Below are positions 7,366 to 15,587 of a stretch of DNA of 35,676 bases, piece by piece. The translations under genes and the position numbers were made by a program. Under the pieces are notes generated by a model. That model worked only from the letters and a program-made list of their open reading frames with translations, did no database searches and was not told the DNA's origin. Source of the stretch: Methanotrichaceae archaeon. GTDB taxonomy: Archaea; Halobacteriota; Methanosarcinia; Methanotrichales; Methanotrichaceae. Within the stretch, counting starts at the first letter, position 1. Every line of letters starts with the position of its first letter. The stretch lies in NCBI GenBank assembly GCA_016927425.1, contig JAFGMR010000056.1, positions 1 through 35,676 of the forward strand. Reading direction: 5' to 3'.

Positions 7366-7827
7366 TCAGCCACGGATCAGCTGCAGGAAGAACCTCAAGA
7401 TATCCATGCTGGAGAGAGCTGCGGCAAGCTTCAGCTTCGCTGTGAAGGTCATTCCCTCAATCACCATATCGCCCGCCTCCCGGGATCGCTGGAACTCGGC
7501 GATGGGGTCGCTTGCTCGAAGGATCCTATAGATCACATCCTCCCTGGTCTCGGCAACGATCGATGGATTCCCCACTCCACCGGGCACGGTCCCTGTAATC
7601 CTCCCCCCTTCGGTCTCCAATCCCATCTTGAAGATGGTGCCATTGACGAGCAGGATCTCCACATCCACCCTCTCATCACCGACGACGCTTCTCAGCAGCG
7701 CTGGAGCGTTATCGATGTTGGCGTTGTAGCGGTCGATATAATTCTGCATGGTGGCCGAATCGAATAACGCCGATGCCGGGGCGAGGAGGATGAATAGGGC
7801 TAACAAGGCAAATAACGCCGGTCTCAT
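7366..7827 (-). CDS. Exported small protein, possible SCP2-like fold
   Basis: 153 residues with a clear signal peptide (hydrophobic ALFALLALFILLAPASA). The mature part has a helix (TMQNYIDRYNANID), two or three beta strands, and the segment TREDVIYRILRASDPI followed by EAGDMVIEGMTF, then a C-terminal helix. This order resembles sterol-carrier-protein-2-like folds, in which a similar strand-helix-strand element closes a hydrophobic pocket. The similarity is by eye and weak. It is first in a two-gene unit with yjbQ and is divergent from the DUF373 gene across 125 bases. Confidence 0.7.
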   Translation of the reverse strand: MRPALFALLALFILLAPASALFDSATMQNYIDRYNANIDNAPALLRSVVGDERVDVEILLVNGTIFKMGLETEGGRITGTVPGGVGNPSIVAETREDVIYRILRASDPIAEFQRSREAGDMVIEGMTFTAKLKLAAALSSMDILRFFLQLIRG

Positions 7828-7952
7828 GCTTCTAAGATTGATCTTGGATGATAAAAGGATTATGATAGATGCTATCGCGTCGGATTATCGTTCCACTTCG
7901 AGCCACCATTCATGGAATCATTTAAGTACAGCCCGGCCCAATAGAACGAGAT

Positions 7953-9062
7953 ATGCAAACCCTGGTCCTCTGCATCGACCGGGACGACGACCTGGGACGC
8001 AAGACTGGTATAGGCAGCCCTGTGATCGGCAGATCCTCCAACCTCGATGCCGCCGTCCACCTGGCCATAGCCGATCCGGAGGACTCCGATACCAACACCA
8101 TCTTCGGTGGGATAAAGGCCTACGACGAGATCCAGGCAGCAGGCGAAGAGGTCGAGATCGTAACCATCACCGGAGATATCCATGTGGGCCAAACCTCGGA
8201 CAAACGGCTGGTGGAACAACTCGATGAGCTGATAGAGCGCTTCCAACCCAAGGGCATCATCGTCGTCTCCGATGGAGCTGAGGACGAGGCCATAATGCCC
8301 CTCATACAGTCCCGTGTCAAGGTGAACGGGATGAGAAGGGTGCTCGTCAAGCAGAGCGCCAACCTGGAGAGCACCTATTACCTGCTCAAGCAGGTATTCA
8401 CCGATCCAAAGATCAGCCATACGATCTTCATCCCCCCAGGCCTTGCCCTCTTGATGTACGCAATCTTCAGCTTCCTGGGCTATCCTGGAGGGGCGGTTAT
8501 CTCCATCACAGGAGCCGTGGGGCTTTATCTGCTCTTTCGGGGGCTCGGCCTCGACGACCTCATGGACGAGACCAAGAGGACGCTAAGAGGATCCCTCTAC
8601 GCAGGCAAGATCACCTTCATCACATACATCATGGCTGCCATGCTTATCGTCATCGCAACCATCCAAGGGGCTACCGAGACCTGGTACGCTTACGAGAACC
8701 CCATCTGGTCCGGCTATCTGACGAGAGTCATGATATTCATCAACGCGAGCGTCTGGTGGTATGTGGCAGCCGGGATCTGCGCAAACCTGGGCAAGATCAT
8801 AGATATGTACCTGGAGGGGATGAAGGATCCGCGCACGTACTCCTTTCCATTCTTCATGTTCGCAACAGGCCTTGTATTCTGGAGCGCGAGCGTCTTCATA
8901 CTGGAGTTCGATCAGACGCCTGTTCGAAGCATCCAGTACCTGGCCTTCTCTGCAATGCTAGCGCTCTTGATCGCCCTAACAGGGGTGAAACTGAAGGGAT
9001 ATATCGCTCGCACATATGAGAAAGAGGGGCACGCATCTCCGACCTTCGATGGGGAGGGTTGA
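7953..9062 (+). CDS. DUF373 family membrane protein
   Basis: A 369-residue archaeal protein. The first 140 residues are a soluble alpha/beta domain starting with the family hallmark LVLCIDRDDDLGRKTGI and containing GGIKAYDE and VSDGAEDE. About six transmembrane helices follow, beginning at IFIPPGLALLMY and ending at AFSAMLALLIALTG. DUF373 is widespread in Euryarchaeota and its function is not known to me; the acidic CIDRDDD strand suggests metal or nucleotide binding. A TATA-like ATTTAAGT lies about 30 bases before the ATG, so the mRNA may have little or no leader. The 3' end overlaps possible upstream starts of the next gene. Confidence 0.88.
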   Translation: MQTLVLCIDRDDDLGRKTGIGSPVIGRSSNLDAAVHLAIADPEDSDTNTIFGGIKAYDEIQAAGEEVEIVTITGDIHVGQTSDKRLVEQLDELIERFQPKGIIVVSDGAEDEAIMPLIQSRVKVNGMRRVLVKQSANLESTYYLLKQVFTDPKISHTIFIPPGLALLMYAIFSFLGYPGGAVISITGAVGLYLLFRGLGLDDLMDETKRTLRGSLYAGKITFITYIMAAMLIVIATIQGATETWYAYENPIWSGYLTRVMIFINASVWWYVAAGICANLGKIIDMYLEGMKDPRTYSFPFFMFATGLVFWSASVFILEFDQTPVRSIQYLAFSAMLALLIALTGVKLKGYIARTYEKEGHASPTFDGEG

Positions 9063-9069
9063 TCGGGCT

Positions 9070-9954
9070 GTGGAGATCCAGTCCAGCGGCGAGAGCTCCA
9101 TTGGGGATTTCACATTCGACTTCTACTGGCAGCACAAGGGAAGCCGGCTCGATCCCGACTCCTTCGTCGGCGGGCACAGCCACAGGGAGATCGTCGATGC
9201 CCTGAAGAGGGGCGAGGACGTCCACATCTCCGGGGACGTCGGAGGGAGGCTCGGCTCCAGCATGGGCGTGGAGCTGGTTGCCTTCGGCGGCCGCGGTCGT
9301 GAAATCGAGGGGACGGGTCGATTGATCGTGGAGGGCGATGCTGGTTCGAGGATGGGCATCAGCATGGTCAGAGGGTCGATCTACCTCTCCGGCCGGCCTG
9401 CACCACCCTTGGGAAACGTCATCGAGGTGGAGTCTGATCTAAGCGGTTACCGAAAGTTCATCTCGATAACCGAGGCGATCAAGCGATCAATTGAGGTGCT
9501 CGACCCAAACGAGCTCGTCGCGTGGGGGCTTCTGCTCAGGGACTCCACCCTAAGAGAGACGGTGGGTGCTAGAAACCGGCAGGATAAGACGATCTCGCTG
9601 GAAGGCAACGCCGGCATGAGCACCGGGATCTTGATGAGGGCTGGGCGCATAGTCGTCGAGGGATCTGCCGGCAGAAACACGGGCGTCCTCTTGCGAGGTG
9701 GAACGATTGTCGTCAAAAAGGACTGCGAAGACTTCACCGCAACGGAGATGGTTGGAGGGGAGATATTCGTGGGCGGAGACGCCGGAAACTTCATCGCGTC
9801 GCAGATGGTAGGAGGGGCGATATACGCAAGGGCTGGCAAGCCGGTCCCACCGGCCAAGTCCTATCCCCCCGGGGAGAAAGATCTGCGACGGATAACAAGC
9901 GAGCTGGGATTGAGCCCGATCCAGGCCATGGCCTATCGAAAGTTCTGTCCGTGA
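9070..9954 (+). CDS. GXGXG-motif beta-helix protein (GltB/FwdC-like)
   Basis: A stand-alone right-handed beta-helix of about 294 residues built from Gly-rich repeats, e.g. ISGDVGGRLGSSM, VEGDAGSRMGISM, LEGNAGMSTGILM, VEGSAGRNTGVLL and VGGDAGNFIASQM. This is the GXGXG fold found at the C-terminus of glutamate synthase large subunits and in formylmethanofuran dehydrogenase subunit C. No glutamine amidotransferase, FMN-binding or iron-sulfur partner gene is adjacent, so the partner complex is unknown. GTG 9070 is preferred because GGAGGGTTGATC lies just upstream. ATG 9049 and ATG 9016, which overlap the DUF373 gene, are alternatives. The C-terminal LGLSPIQAMAYRKF looks like a helical cap. Confidence 0.82.
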   Translation: MEIQSSGESSIGDFTFDFYWQHKGSRLDPDSFVGGHSHREIVDALKRGEDVHISGDVGGRLGSSMGVELVAFGGRGREIEGTGRLIVEGDAGSRMGISMVRGSIYLSGRPAPPLGNVIEVESDLSGYRKFISITEAIKRSIEVLDPNELVAWGLLLRDSTLRETVGARNRQDKTISLEGNAGMSTGILMRAGRIVVEGSAGRNTGVLLRGGTIVVKKDCEDFTATEMVGGEIFVGGDAGNFIASQMVGGAIYARAGKPVPPAKSYPPGEKDLRRITSELGLSPIQAMAYRKFCP

Positions 9955-9962
9955 AGATCGGT

Positions 9963-11069
9963 TTAATAGATCTCTTCGAGATCGTTGATATGCTCGAATG
10001 CCTCGTTCAGCTGGCTTCTAGAGCGCTCCCGCCGATCCCGTTCCTCATGGATAGCCCGCTTTGCCCTCTCGTATAGGTCTACGACGCCTGGAACCTTCTC
10101 GAGGGCTATGACCGAGAGGACCTTTGGCGGACCTCCCCTCACCACAATTCCCTTGAAAACGTGGCCGATGGTGGAGGATAGCTCCTCGATCTCCTTGGTT
10201 ATCTCGTCGACGTCCAGGTGGTCCTTTGACCCCTGTATGATGATCATGGCTCGCGCTGCCTCTCCCGCGTCGACATTGGCAGGGTAGAGGAGACCCATCT
10301 CCTTGAGGCTGCCCTTGATCGCCGCCCGGACCGAGGGATTCTTCTTATCCCCCTGGTAATAGCCGAGCGTGCCCATCCTCAGCCCACCGTTCATCACCGT
10401 CTTGAAGTCGCCCAGATCGGTCACAGAGAGCATCTCCGTATCAAGCGACTCTATGAGGAAGAGGATCCTCTGGGCCAACATGTTATTGATCTTATCGTAG
10501 GCCGAGCCTATATCCCCGCTGCATCTCTTCAGGTATTGGTTGTCCACCAATACCATGCCATCTGCCTCAACCTCCATCAGCTCCCTTAGGGCGAATGCCG
10601 AGTTCTGCAGGTAGATGGATCCTTCCTCGCGGAAGGGCAAAACAGAGATCGGGATTAGGGTGATGTTCTTGTAGCGGGATTTAAGCTCGTGGATGAGCAA
10701 AGGCGAGAACGAGGACCCGGTCCCCCCTGAGACCGAGGTCATGACGAAGGCGATATCGAAGTCACCCCGCCTCTCGATCTCCTCCATGATCATATCCCTG
10801 TTGTCCCAGAAACCCTCCTTGCCCTTGTTCCGGTTGGCTCCTACGCCGTGCAGATTGGGCACATGAAGCCGATCCTTTGCCTGGGTGAACTTCAGCTCCT
10901 TCAGGTCGTTTATGGCCGTGTTGACGGCTAGGGTCTCGACCCTGCTGGGAAACTTCTGCCTTGAATAGTACTTGGATAACCTGGAGGCCCCCCCAAAGGC
11001 CTGCCTGTTTACGGCATCAAGTATCCTGTTGCCACACTGCCCCACCCCAATCATCAGTACGTTCAACAT
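9963..11069 (-). CDS. CetZ-like tubulin/FtsZ superfamily GTPase
   Basis: A 368-residue tubulin-superfamily GTPase. The N-terminus has the nucleotide-binding GVGQCGNRI (8-16), the tubulin signature loop is SGGTGSS (114-120), and the catalytic T7 loop reads VTDLGDFKTVM with D218 and D221 spaced as in the FtsZ NxDxxD loop. Both nucleotide binding and polymer-activated hydrolysis therefore look intact. Overall it fits the archaeal CetZ or FtsZ-like group better than canonical FtsZ: it lacks the FtsZ C-terminal tail peptide and ends in a charged helix (RAKRAIHEERDRRERS). CetZ proteins control cell shape in haloarchaea. The frame runs up to 11102, but ATG 11069 starts just before the first strand. 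It follows an envelope-protein gene on the same strand. Confidence 0.87.
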   Translation of the reverse strand: MLNVLMIGVGQCGNRILDAVNRQAFGGASRLSKYYSRQKFPSRVETLAVNTAINDLKELKFTQAKDRLHVPNLHGVGANRNKGKEGFWDNRDMIMEEIERRGDFDIAFVMTSVSGGTGSSFSPLLIHELKSRYKNITLIPISVLPFREEGSIYLQNSAFALRELMEVEADGMVLVDNQYLKRCSGDIGSAYDKINNMLAQRILFLIESLDTEMLSVTDLGDFKTVMNGGLRMGTLGYYQGDKKNPSVRAAIKGSLKEMGLLYPANVDAGEAARAMIIIQGSKDHLDVDEITKEIEELSSTIGHVFKGIVVRGGPPKVLSVIALEKVPGVVDLYERAKRAIHEERDRRERSRSQLNEAFEHINDLEEIY

Positions 11070-11142
11070 GATCTCAAACCCAGATGCCCCTTCCCAGTAC
11101 AATGATCGCTCATCATGCCCCCCGGGTTCTCCAAGCCAATCC

Positions 11143-12306
11143 TCAATATTTATATTCGCGATAGCGCTTGAGTACCCAAAGGGCGATCAACACAACTGGT
11201 ATGATCAGTAGGTAATACAAGTATTTATAGTCTTGTCCCAGCACAACGATATCGCAAGCATCCTCCTCCATGACCAACCCTTCGCCACCCTGGAAGCTGG
11301 CCCGGAGCTTGACGGTGTAGTTTCCGCTCTGCTCCCCCTTGATCATCACCGTGAAGTTCTCCGTCCTTCCGGGCGGGATCTCGAAGTAGCTCCGGCCGAT
11401 GCTCGGCCCCATGATCCTCAGCCCATCCGCCGGCTTGACTTCCGATGTGAGCTCCACCCGATAGGCGCTTGCCTGGCCGGAGTTGGTGATGCGCACGTTG
11501 AGCAAGGCCGTGCTGCTGTAGTTGATGGGCTTCACCGGATCCATGCGAAGCTCGATCTTTGGCCTGCGGGCCGGATTGATATTGATCGAGCTCTCCTTGG
11601 ACTGGTTGGACTTGATGTTGTCCTTCTTGTCAGAGTACCTGACTTCTATTGGAGGGACCTTCACAATGCCCTCCTTGACCGCGTTCATAACGTACAGGGC
11701 AGAATCGGACTCCCCGGGCTCCAGGCTCTCCCTGATCTTCGGTGGATAGCCGGCGATGTACAGGAACTCAGCCAGGGGCGGCTGGTCCAGGACTTGGATA
11801 TTCTCAGCAACATCGGTGCCAACGTTCTTCACTGCGATGGTGACCTTGACCGAGTCGCCCACGTTCAATTTATCCCGGTCGAAGCTCTTCGTTACGATCA
11901 GGCTGGGGGCAGCCCTGGTCCGAGCTGAGACGTCCCCTGTACGCTTGCGTGGGGTACCGATCCCAGTAGGATATTCTATCCTCACCTTGGCCGATATGTC
12001 GTCGAAGATTGCCGCCACAGTGATGGTGAGGCCGTCATCATCCGCACCTCCCTCGAAATCGTTTGCACGATCCAGTACGAGCACCCTCTGCTCATCCATG
12101 CCGGTACTCGACTGAGAGACGCGGAGGACCGTCAGGCCATCCCTGATGGACTGGACCTCCACAAGCTCAACCCGGAAGCTCCCTATATCGACCCGATCGC
12201 CCAGTTGTAGCGTGAACTCTTCGTAGCTGATGCTTGACTCGTCGGCCCCTTCCCCGAGATGTACTGCCAACAGAAGGGCGATGATGACCAGATGAACGAC
12301 CCGCAT
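11143..12306 (-). CDS. Surface protein with DUF11/CARDB-like repeats and C-terminal membrane anchor
   Basis: About 387 residues. A signal peptide (VVHLVIIALLLAVHLGEGA) precedes an N-terminal beta domain. Two adhesin-like beta-sandwich modules follow: VGDSVKVTIAVKNVGTDVAENIQVLD is the DUF11-type pattern, and NYSSTALLNVRITNSGQASAYRVEL with PPGRTENFTV is CARDB-like. The C-terminus has one transmembrane helix (YYLLIIPVVLIALWVL) and a short basic tail (KRYREYKY), so the bulk lies outside the cell. Several N-x-S/T sequons are present. It is upstream of, and probably co-transcribed with, the CetZ-like gene. A link between envelope and cytoskeleton is inference. ATG 12324 is an alternative start. Confidence 0.82.
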   Translation of the reverse strand: MRVVHLVIIALLLAVHLGEGADESSISYEEFTLQLGDRVDIGSFRVELVEVQSIRDGLTVLRVSQSSTGMDEQRVLVLDRANDFEGGADDDGLTITVAAIFDDISAKVRIEYPTGIGTPRKRTGDVSARTRAAPSLIVTKSFDRDKLNVGDSVKVTIAVKNVGTDVAENIQVLDQPPLAEFLYIAGYPPKIRESLEPGESDSALYVMNAVKEGIVKVPPIEVRYSDKKDNIKSNQSKESSININPARRPKIELRMDPVKPINYSSTALLNVRITNSGQASAYRVELTSEVKPADGLRIMGPSIGRSYFEIPPGRTENFTVMIKGEQSGNYTVKLRASFQGGEGLVMEEDACDIVVLGQDYKYLYYLLIIPVVLIALWVLKRYREYKY

Positions 12307-12379
12307 ACATTCCCACCGTATCATTCAAGGACGACGACAGCGATAGAGCCCAAGCCTTCATATACCTTGCCCAAACTCA

Positions 12380-13198
12380 TCATGAACCCACAATCTCCAT
12401 ATTCAAATCTATCCATCGAGCATCCTTAATCAGGGACCCCATGGAGATGACATCGACCCCGGACGAGGCATACTCCTCCAGGTTATTAGGAGTAATGCCC
12501 CCCGACGCCTCCAGGATCAGCCCCTTCCTCAAGCCCATCTTCTCCAAGAGGGCCACGCCTGAACGAATCTCCGATGGTCTCATATTATCGAACATGATGA
12601 TATCCGCTCCTAGCTTTGCCGCGAGCAGTGCGTCGTCTTCCCCTTCCACCTCCACCTCGATCTTCTTTGTGAAGCTCGCCAGGGACTTGGCAGTCCGAAT
12701 GGCAGCCTCTAGCCCCATCAGCTTGATGTGGTTGTCCTTGATCATAACCGCTCCTGACAGGTCATGGCGGTGAGGGTCTCCCCCGCCCAACTTGACAGCC
12801 CGCTTCTCAAATCTGCGAAAGCCAGGCGTGGTCTTGCGGGTGCAGGCGATCCGGACGCGAGGGGCCAGAAGAACGCAAGAGCGAGTCAGTGTGGAGATCC
12901 CACTCATGCGCCCGAGGAAGTTGAGCATGAGCCGCTCTGCCCTAAGGATGGACGCTGCCTTCCCCTTCAGCACCATGACCGCAGAGCCGCTGAAAACGAG
13001 CTCCCCATCGTCGAACAGCCTCTGAGCCGCTAGCCCCAGATGGACTGCGATCTCCTCGGCCTCCCTCAGACCCGATATGATGCACTCTTCCTTGGCAATG
13101 ATTTCTGCCTCGGCCTCCATCTCACCGACTATCTCGTTCGAGTCATCACAGGGCCCTAGGTCCTCCGCGAGGAGGCGCTCCATCTCCGATTGTAGCAT
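12380..13198 (-). CDS. nadC: Nicotinate-nucleotide pyrophosphorylase (carboxylating), quinolinate phosphoribosyltransferase
   Basis: Converts quinolinate and PRPP to nicotinate mononucleotide, CO2 and PPi. The 272-residue protein has the family motifs ERLMLNFLGRMSGI, RIACTRKTTPG (substrate-binding Arg/Lys), KLGGGDPHRHDLSG, VMIKDNH, VEVEGEDDALLA, ADIIMFDNM and LEASGGITPNNLEEYA. The frame extends to 13276, but this would overlap the divergent nadX gene; ATG 13198 or 13183 fits the family N-terminus. It is divergent from nadX with only 41 bases between them, so two consecutive parts of NAD synthesis share one promoter region. Confidence 0.95.
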   Translation of the reverse strand: MLQSEMERLLAEDLGPCDDSNEIVGEMEAEAEIIAKEECIISGLREAEEIAVHLGLAAQRLFDDGELVFSGSAVMVLKGKAASILRAERLMLNFLGRMSGISTLTRSCVLLAPRVRIACTRKTTPGFRRFEKRAVKLGGGDPHRHDLSGAVMIKDNHIKLMGLEAAIRTAKSLASFTKKIEVEVEGEDDALLAAKLGADIIMFDNMRPSEIRSGVALLEKMGLRKGLILEASGGITPNNLEEYASSGVDVISMGSLIKDARWIDLNMEIVGS

Positions 13199-13239
13199 AC
13201 CGGAAGGGTTTTTTATCTCCAATCGATTTATAGGCTGCG
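13199..13239. promoter_or_regulatory. Shared nadC/nadX divergent promoter region
   Basis: A 41-base AT-rich gap between two divergent starts. On the plus strand TTTTTTATC (about 13209-13217) lies about 25 bases before the nadX ATG, which suggests a leaderless nadX transcript. On the minus strand TAAATCGATT would serve nadC. No Shine-Dalgarno is evident before either gene. Assigned from position and composition only. Confidence 0.45.
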
Positions 13240-14049
13240 ATGGCTCTGAAGATAGGCCTTGTTGGCTGCGGCGCAATAGGGTCGGAGATGGCTAAGTACA
13301 TCGATAGAGGGGAGATCTCCGCCGAACTGGTGGCCGTGTGCGATAGAAACGAAGAGCGGGCCAGGGCGATGATCGAGAGCATGCAGAGGCGGCCGAGGCT
13401 CGCCAACCTGGAGGAGTTGGTGGAGATATCCGACCTGGTGGTCGAGGCGGCATCCCAAAAGGCGGTGCCGGCAGTGGCCAGGGCAGCCCTGGCCAAGGGG
13501 CGCGACCTGATGATCATGTCTGTTGGGGCGCTCATGGAGAAGGACCTATGCAAGATGATCCGCAGCCTCGCCGAGGAGAGTGGAGGCCGAGTATTCATCC
13601 CCTCGGGCGCCGTATCCGGGCTCGACGGCCTCAAGTCGGCAAGCCGGGGAAAGATAGACCGCGTGACGCTCACAACGACCAAACACCCCCGAGGCCTTGA
13701 GGGCGCTCCCTACATACTGGAGAAGGGCTTGGATCTCCAGGCATTGAAGAAGGCAACATTGATCTTCCAAGGCCCTGCCTCCCAGGCGGTATTGGCATTT
13801 CCCGCCAACGTCAACGTCGCAGCAACCCTCAGCCTGGCCTACGGGAGCGACGTGTTCGTCAGCGTCGTCGCAGATCCGAATATAAAGGTGAATATGCACG
13901 AGATCGTGATAGAGGGTGACTTCGGCCGCATTACAACGAGGGTGGAGAACGTGCCGTCCCCACAAAATCCGCGCACAAGCTACCTGGCAGCCCTATCGGC
14001 GATTGCAACGCTTCGTTCGATCACCGATCAGGTGAGGATAGGGACTTAG
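13240..14049 (+). CDS. nadX: L-aspartate dehydrogenase
   Basis: Oxidises L-aspartate to iminoaspartate with NAD(P), replacing the oxygen-dependent L-aspartate oxidase NadB, which suits an anaerobe. The 269-residue protein begins with a Rossmann nucleotide site (GLVGCGAIGSEMA). It continues with VEAASQKAV and MSVGAL, then the central SGAVSGLDGLKSA region, TTTKHPRGL, FPANVNVAATLSLA and NMHEIVIEGDFG, all typical of NadX. It faces nadC across a short shared promoter region, and iminoaspartate would feed NadA (not in this window) and then NadC. Confidence 0.93.
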   Translation: MALKIGLVGCGAIGSEMAKYIDRGEISAELVAVCDRNEERARAMIESMQRRPRLANLEELVEISDLVVEAASQKAVPAVARAALAKGRDLMIMSVGALMEKDLCKMIRSLAEESGGRVFIPSGAVSGLDGLKSASRGKIDRVTLTTTKHPRGLEGAPYILEKGLDLQALKKATLIFQGPASQAVLAFPANVNVAATLSLAYGSDVFVSVVADPNIKVNMHEIVIEGDFGRITTRVENVPSPQNPRTSYLAALSAIATLRSITDQVRIGT

Positions 14050-14062
14050 ATGGGGAGGAGGC

Positions 14063-15529
14063 CTAGAAGGCCGCCTTATTCCCCGGCGCATCATCGAACC
14101 GAGGGGGTCCCTGGGGCCGCTTGGCAGATATGACGAGCGCTCCGCCCTCCACCCTCACTGTCTGATCTTCGACAGGGTCGTAGCAGACATACCTATCGAC
14201 CTCGTCCATGGCCCAATCGAGATCCATCTCCGGCGATCCAGTGGCAGGCTTTATCAGAGGGCGGTAGTCGACGCCTTCGGAGTTGCCCATGGGTATGTGG
14301 TATGGGGCGTCTCCAATGCCGTCCCCATCGCCGTCCGTCCCAGAGTAGTCGCTGTAATAGTTACCCACGGTTCCATTCCAGGAGTTATGGCTCTGGTTGT
14401 CCTCGATGCTGATGAGATTGTTCACGAGGTTGTTTCGGGAAAAGAGGTTGTTCTGGTTCATCTTCACCCTGATGCCATGGGTGTTCAGGGTTATGTAGTT
14501 TCCAATCAAGGCGTTTCTCTCGCATCCATCGATCAGCTCGAGGCCATTGAAGCTCTTGCTTATCCGATTGTCGGCGACGAGGTTGTAGGAGCTGTTCTCC
14601 TCGAGGCTTATCCCCACGCCGAATCGGATCCCAATGTCCTCACGATTGTTCTCATCGAGGAGGTTTCCTTGAATCGTGTTGTTATCGGAGCCTGAGACCA
14701 ATAGGCCGTAATAGTTTCCACCTATGCGGTTATCGAGCAGATCGCAATGGGCCGTATCCCATAGCGCCAAACCCTCCATGCTGCCAAAGATGGTATTATC
14801 TTCTGCCAGACAGCGGCTGGAATCCCTCAAGAGAACCCCGTAGTGAGTGTTGTTCAGGGCCGTGCAGCGGCGTAGCGTCAGGTTGATCGACTCGAGGGCT
14901 GTCAAGCCTTTGGAGCAGTCGCTCCAAGAGCAGCGCTCCAGGAGGCAATCGTTGCACCCGTTCATGCTGATGCTCGTCTCGCATCTATCGAAGCTGGAGT
15001 TCTTCAAGGTTATCGACGAGACGTCCCTCATGAAGATCCCAACCTCGGCTTCGATGACGTTGGTATCGTTTAAGAGGAAGAAATCCCCTTCTACGAGCAA
15101 GGCGGCGTTGGGAAGGTCCAGCTCCAGGGGGGCCACCTGAAAGGAGCCACTTCGCCCGGCCATGAAGCGGTTGAACTTCGCAGTGGTGTCCTCCGGAACC
15201 CCGATTATGGTGAAGCCCGAGATGACGACGCCATCGGCCATGATCGCAAAGGCTGGGACCTGGATATCGGCTGAGATCTCGGGCTCGCCAACGCCGATCA
15301 GCGCCAGGGGCTTGTCCACGACCACCGGTCCATAGGCTCCAGGCCCGACCAGCACCGTCTCGCCCGGCGCCGCCCCACTAATTGCAGCCTGCAGGTCATC
15401 GCCCGCCTGAACCTCCGCAGCTGACTGGGCGGAGAGGCAGAGAAAGGAGAAGCAGAGTAGGATGATGAGAAGAGCATTCAGCGTCCTTGCCTTAGATATA
15501 TATAGGAGATCACGGATGCGTTCTGACAT
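14063..15529 (-). CDS. Exported NosD-like right-handed beta-helix protein
   Basis: About 488 residues with a signal peptide (LNALLIILLCFSFLCLSAQSA). A beta-helix domain starts with DDLQAAISGAAPGETVLVGPG, the usual first coil of NosD/CASH proteins, and then has many coils of about 22-24 residues with N-x-I and N-N/T-I patterns (e.g. CLAEDNTIFGS, NNTIQGNLLDEN). Near the end is a calcium-type loop GTDGDGDGIGDAPYH followed by DYRPLI, a common end signature of archaeal NosD-repeat surface proteins. It probably binds or cleaves extracellular polysaccharide or is structural. No nitrous-oxide reductase genes are near. ATG 15529 directly precedes the signal peptide; 15562 is the upstream alternative. 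Confidence 0.83.
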   Translation of the reverse strand: MSERIRDLLYISKARTLNALLIILLCFSFLCLSAQSAAEVQAGDDLQAAISGAAPGETVLVGPGAYGPVVVDKPLALIGVGEPEISADIQVPAFAIMADGVVISGFTIIGVPEDTTAKFNRFMAGRSGSFQVAPLELDLPNAALLVEGDFFLLNDTNVIEAEVGIFMRDVSSITLKNSSFDRCETSISMNGCNDCLLERCSWSDCSKGLTALESINLTLRRCTALNNTHYGVLLRDSSRCLAEDNTIFGSMEGLALWDTAHCDLLDNRIGGNYYGLLVSGSDNNTIQGNLLDENNREDIGIRFGVGISLEENSSYNLVADNRISKSFNGLELIDGCERNALIGNYITLNTHGIRVKMNQNNLFSRNNLVNNLISIEDNQSHNSWNGTVGNYYSDYSGTDGDGDGIGDAPYHIPMGNSEGVDYRPLIKPATGSPEMDLDWAMDEVDRYVCYDPVEDQTVRVEGGALVISAKRPQGPPRFDDAPGNKAAF

Positions 15530-15587
15530 GGGACGGCCTCCGCTCCGCTTGTTTGGCCTCAAGGGTTATAAGATCGATGCCCAGCCA

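Noticed and set aside
11233-11928. 231-residue plus-strand frame
   Set aside because: Antisense to the DUF11/CARDB-like surface protein, which has a signal peptide and membrane anchor.
14297-14695. Valine-rich 132-residue plus-strand frame
   Set aside because: Antisense to the NosD beta-helix repeats; repetitive composition explains the open frame.
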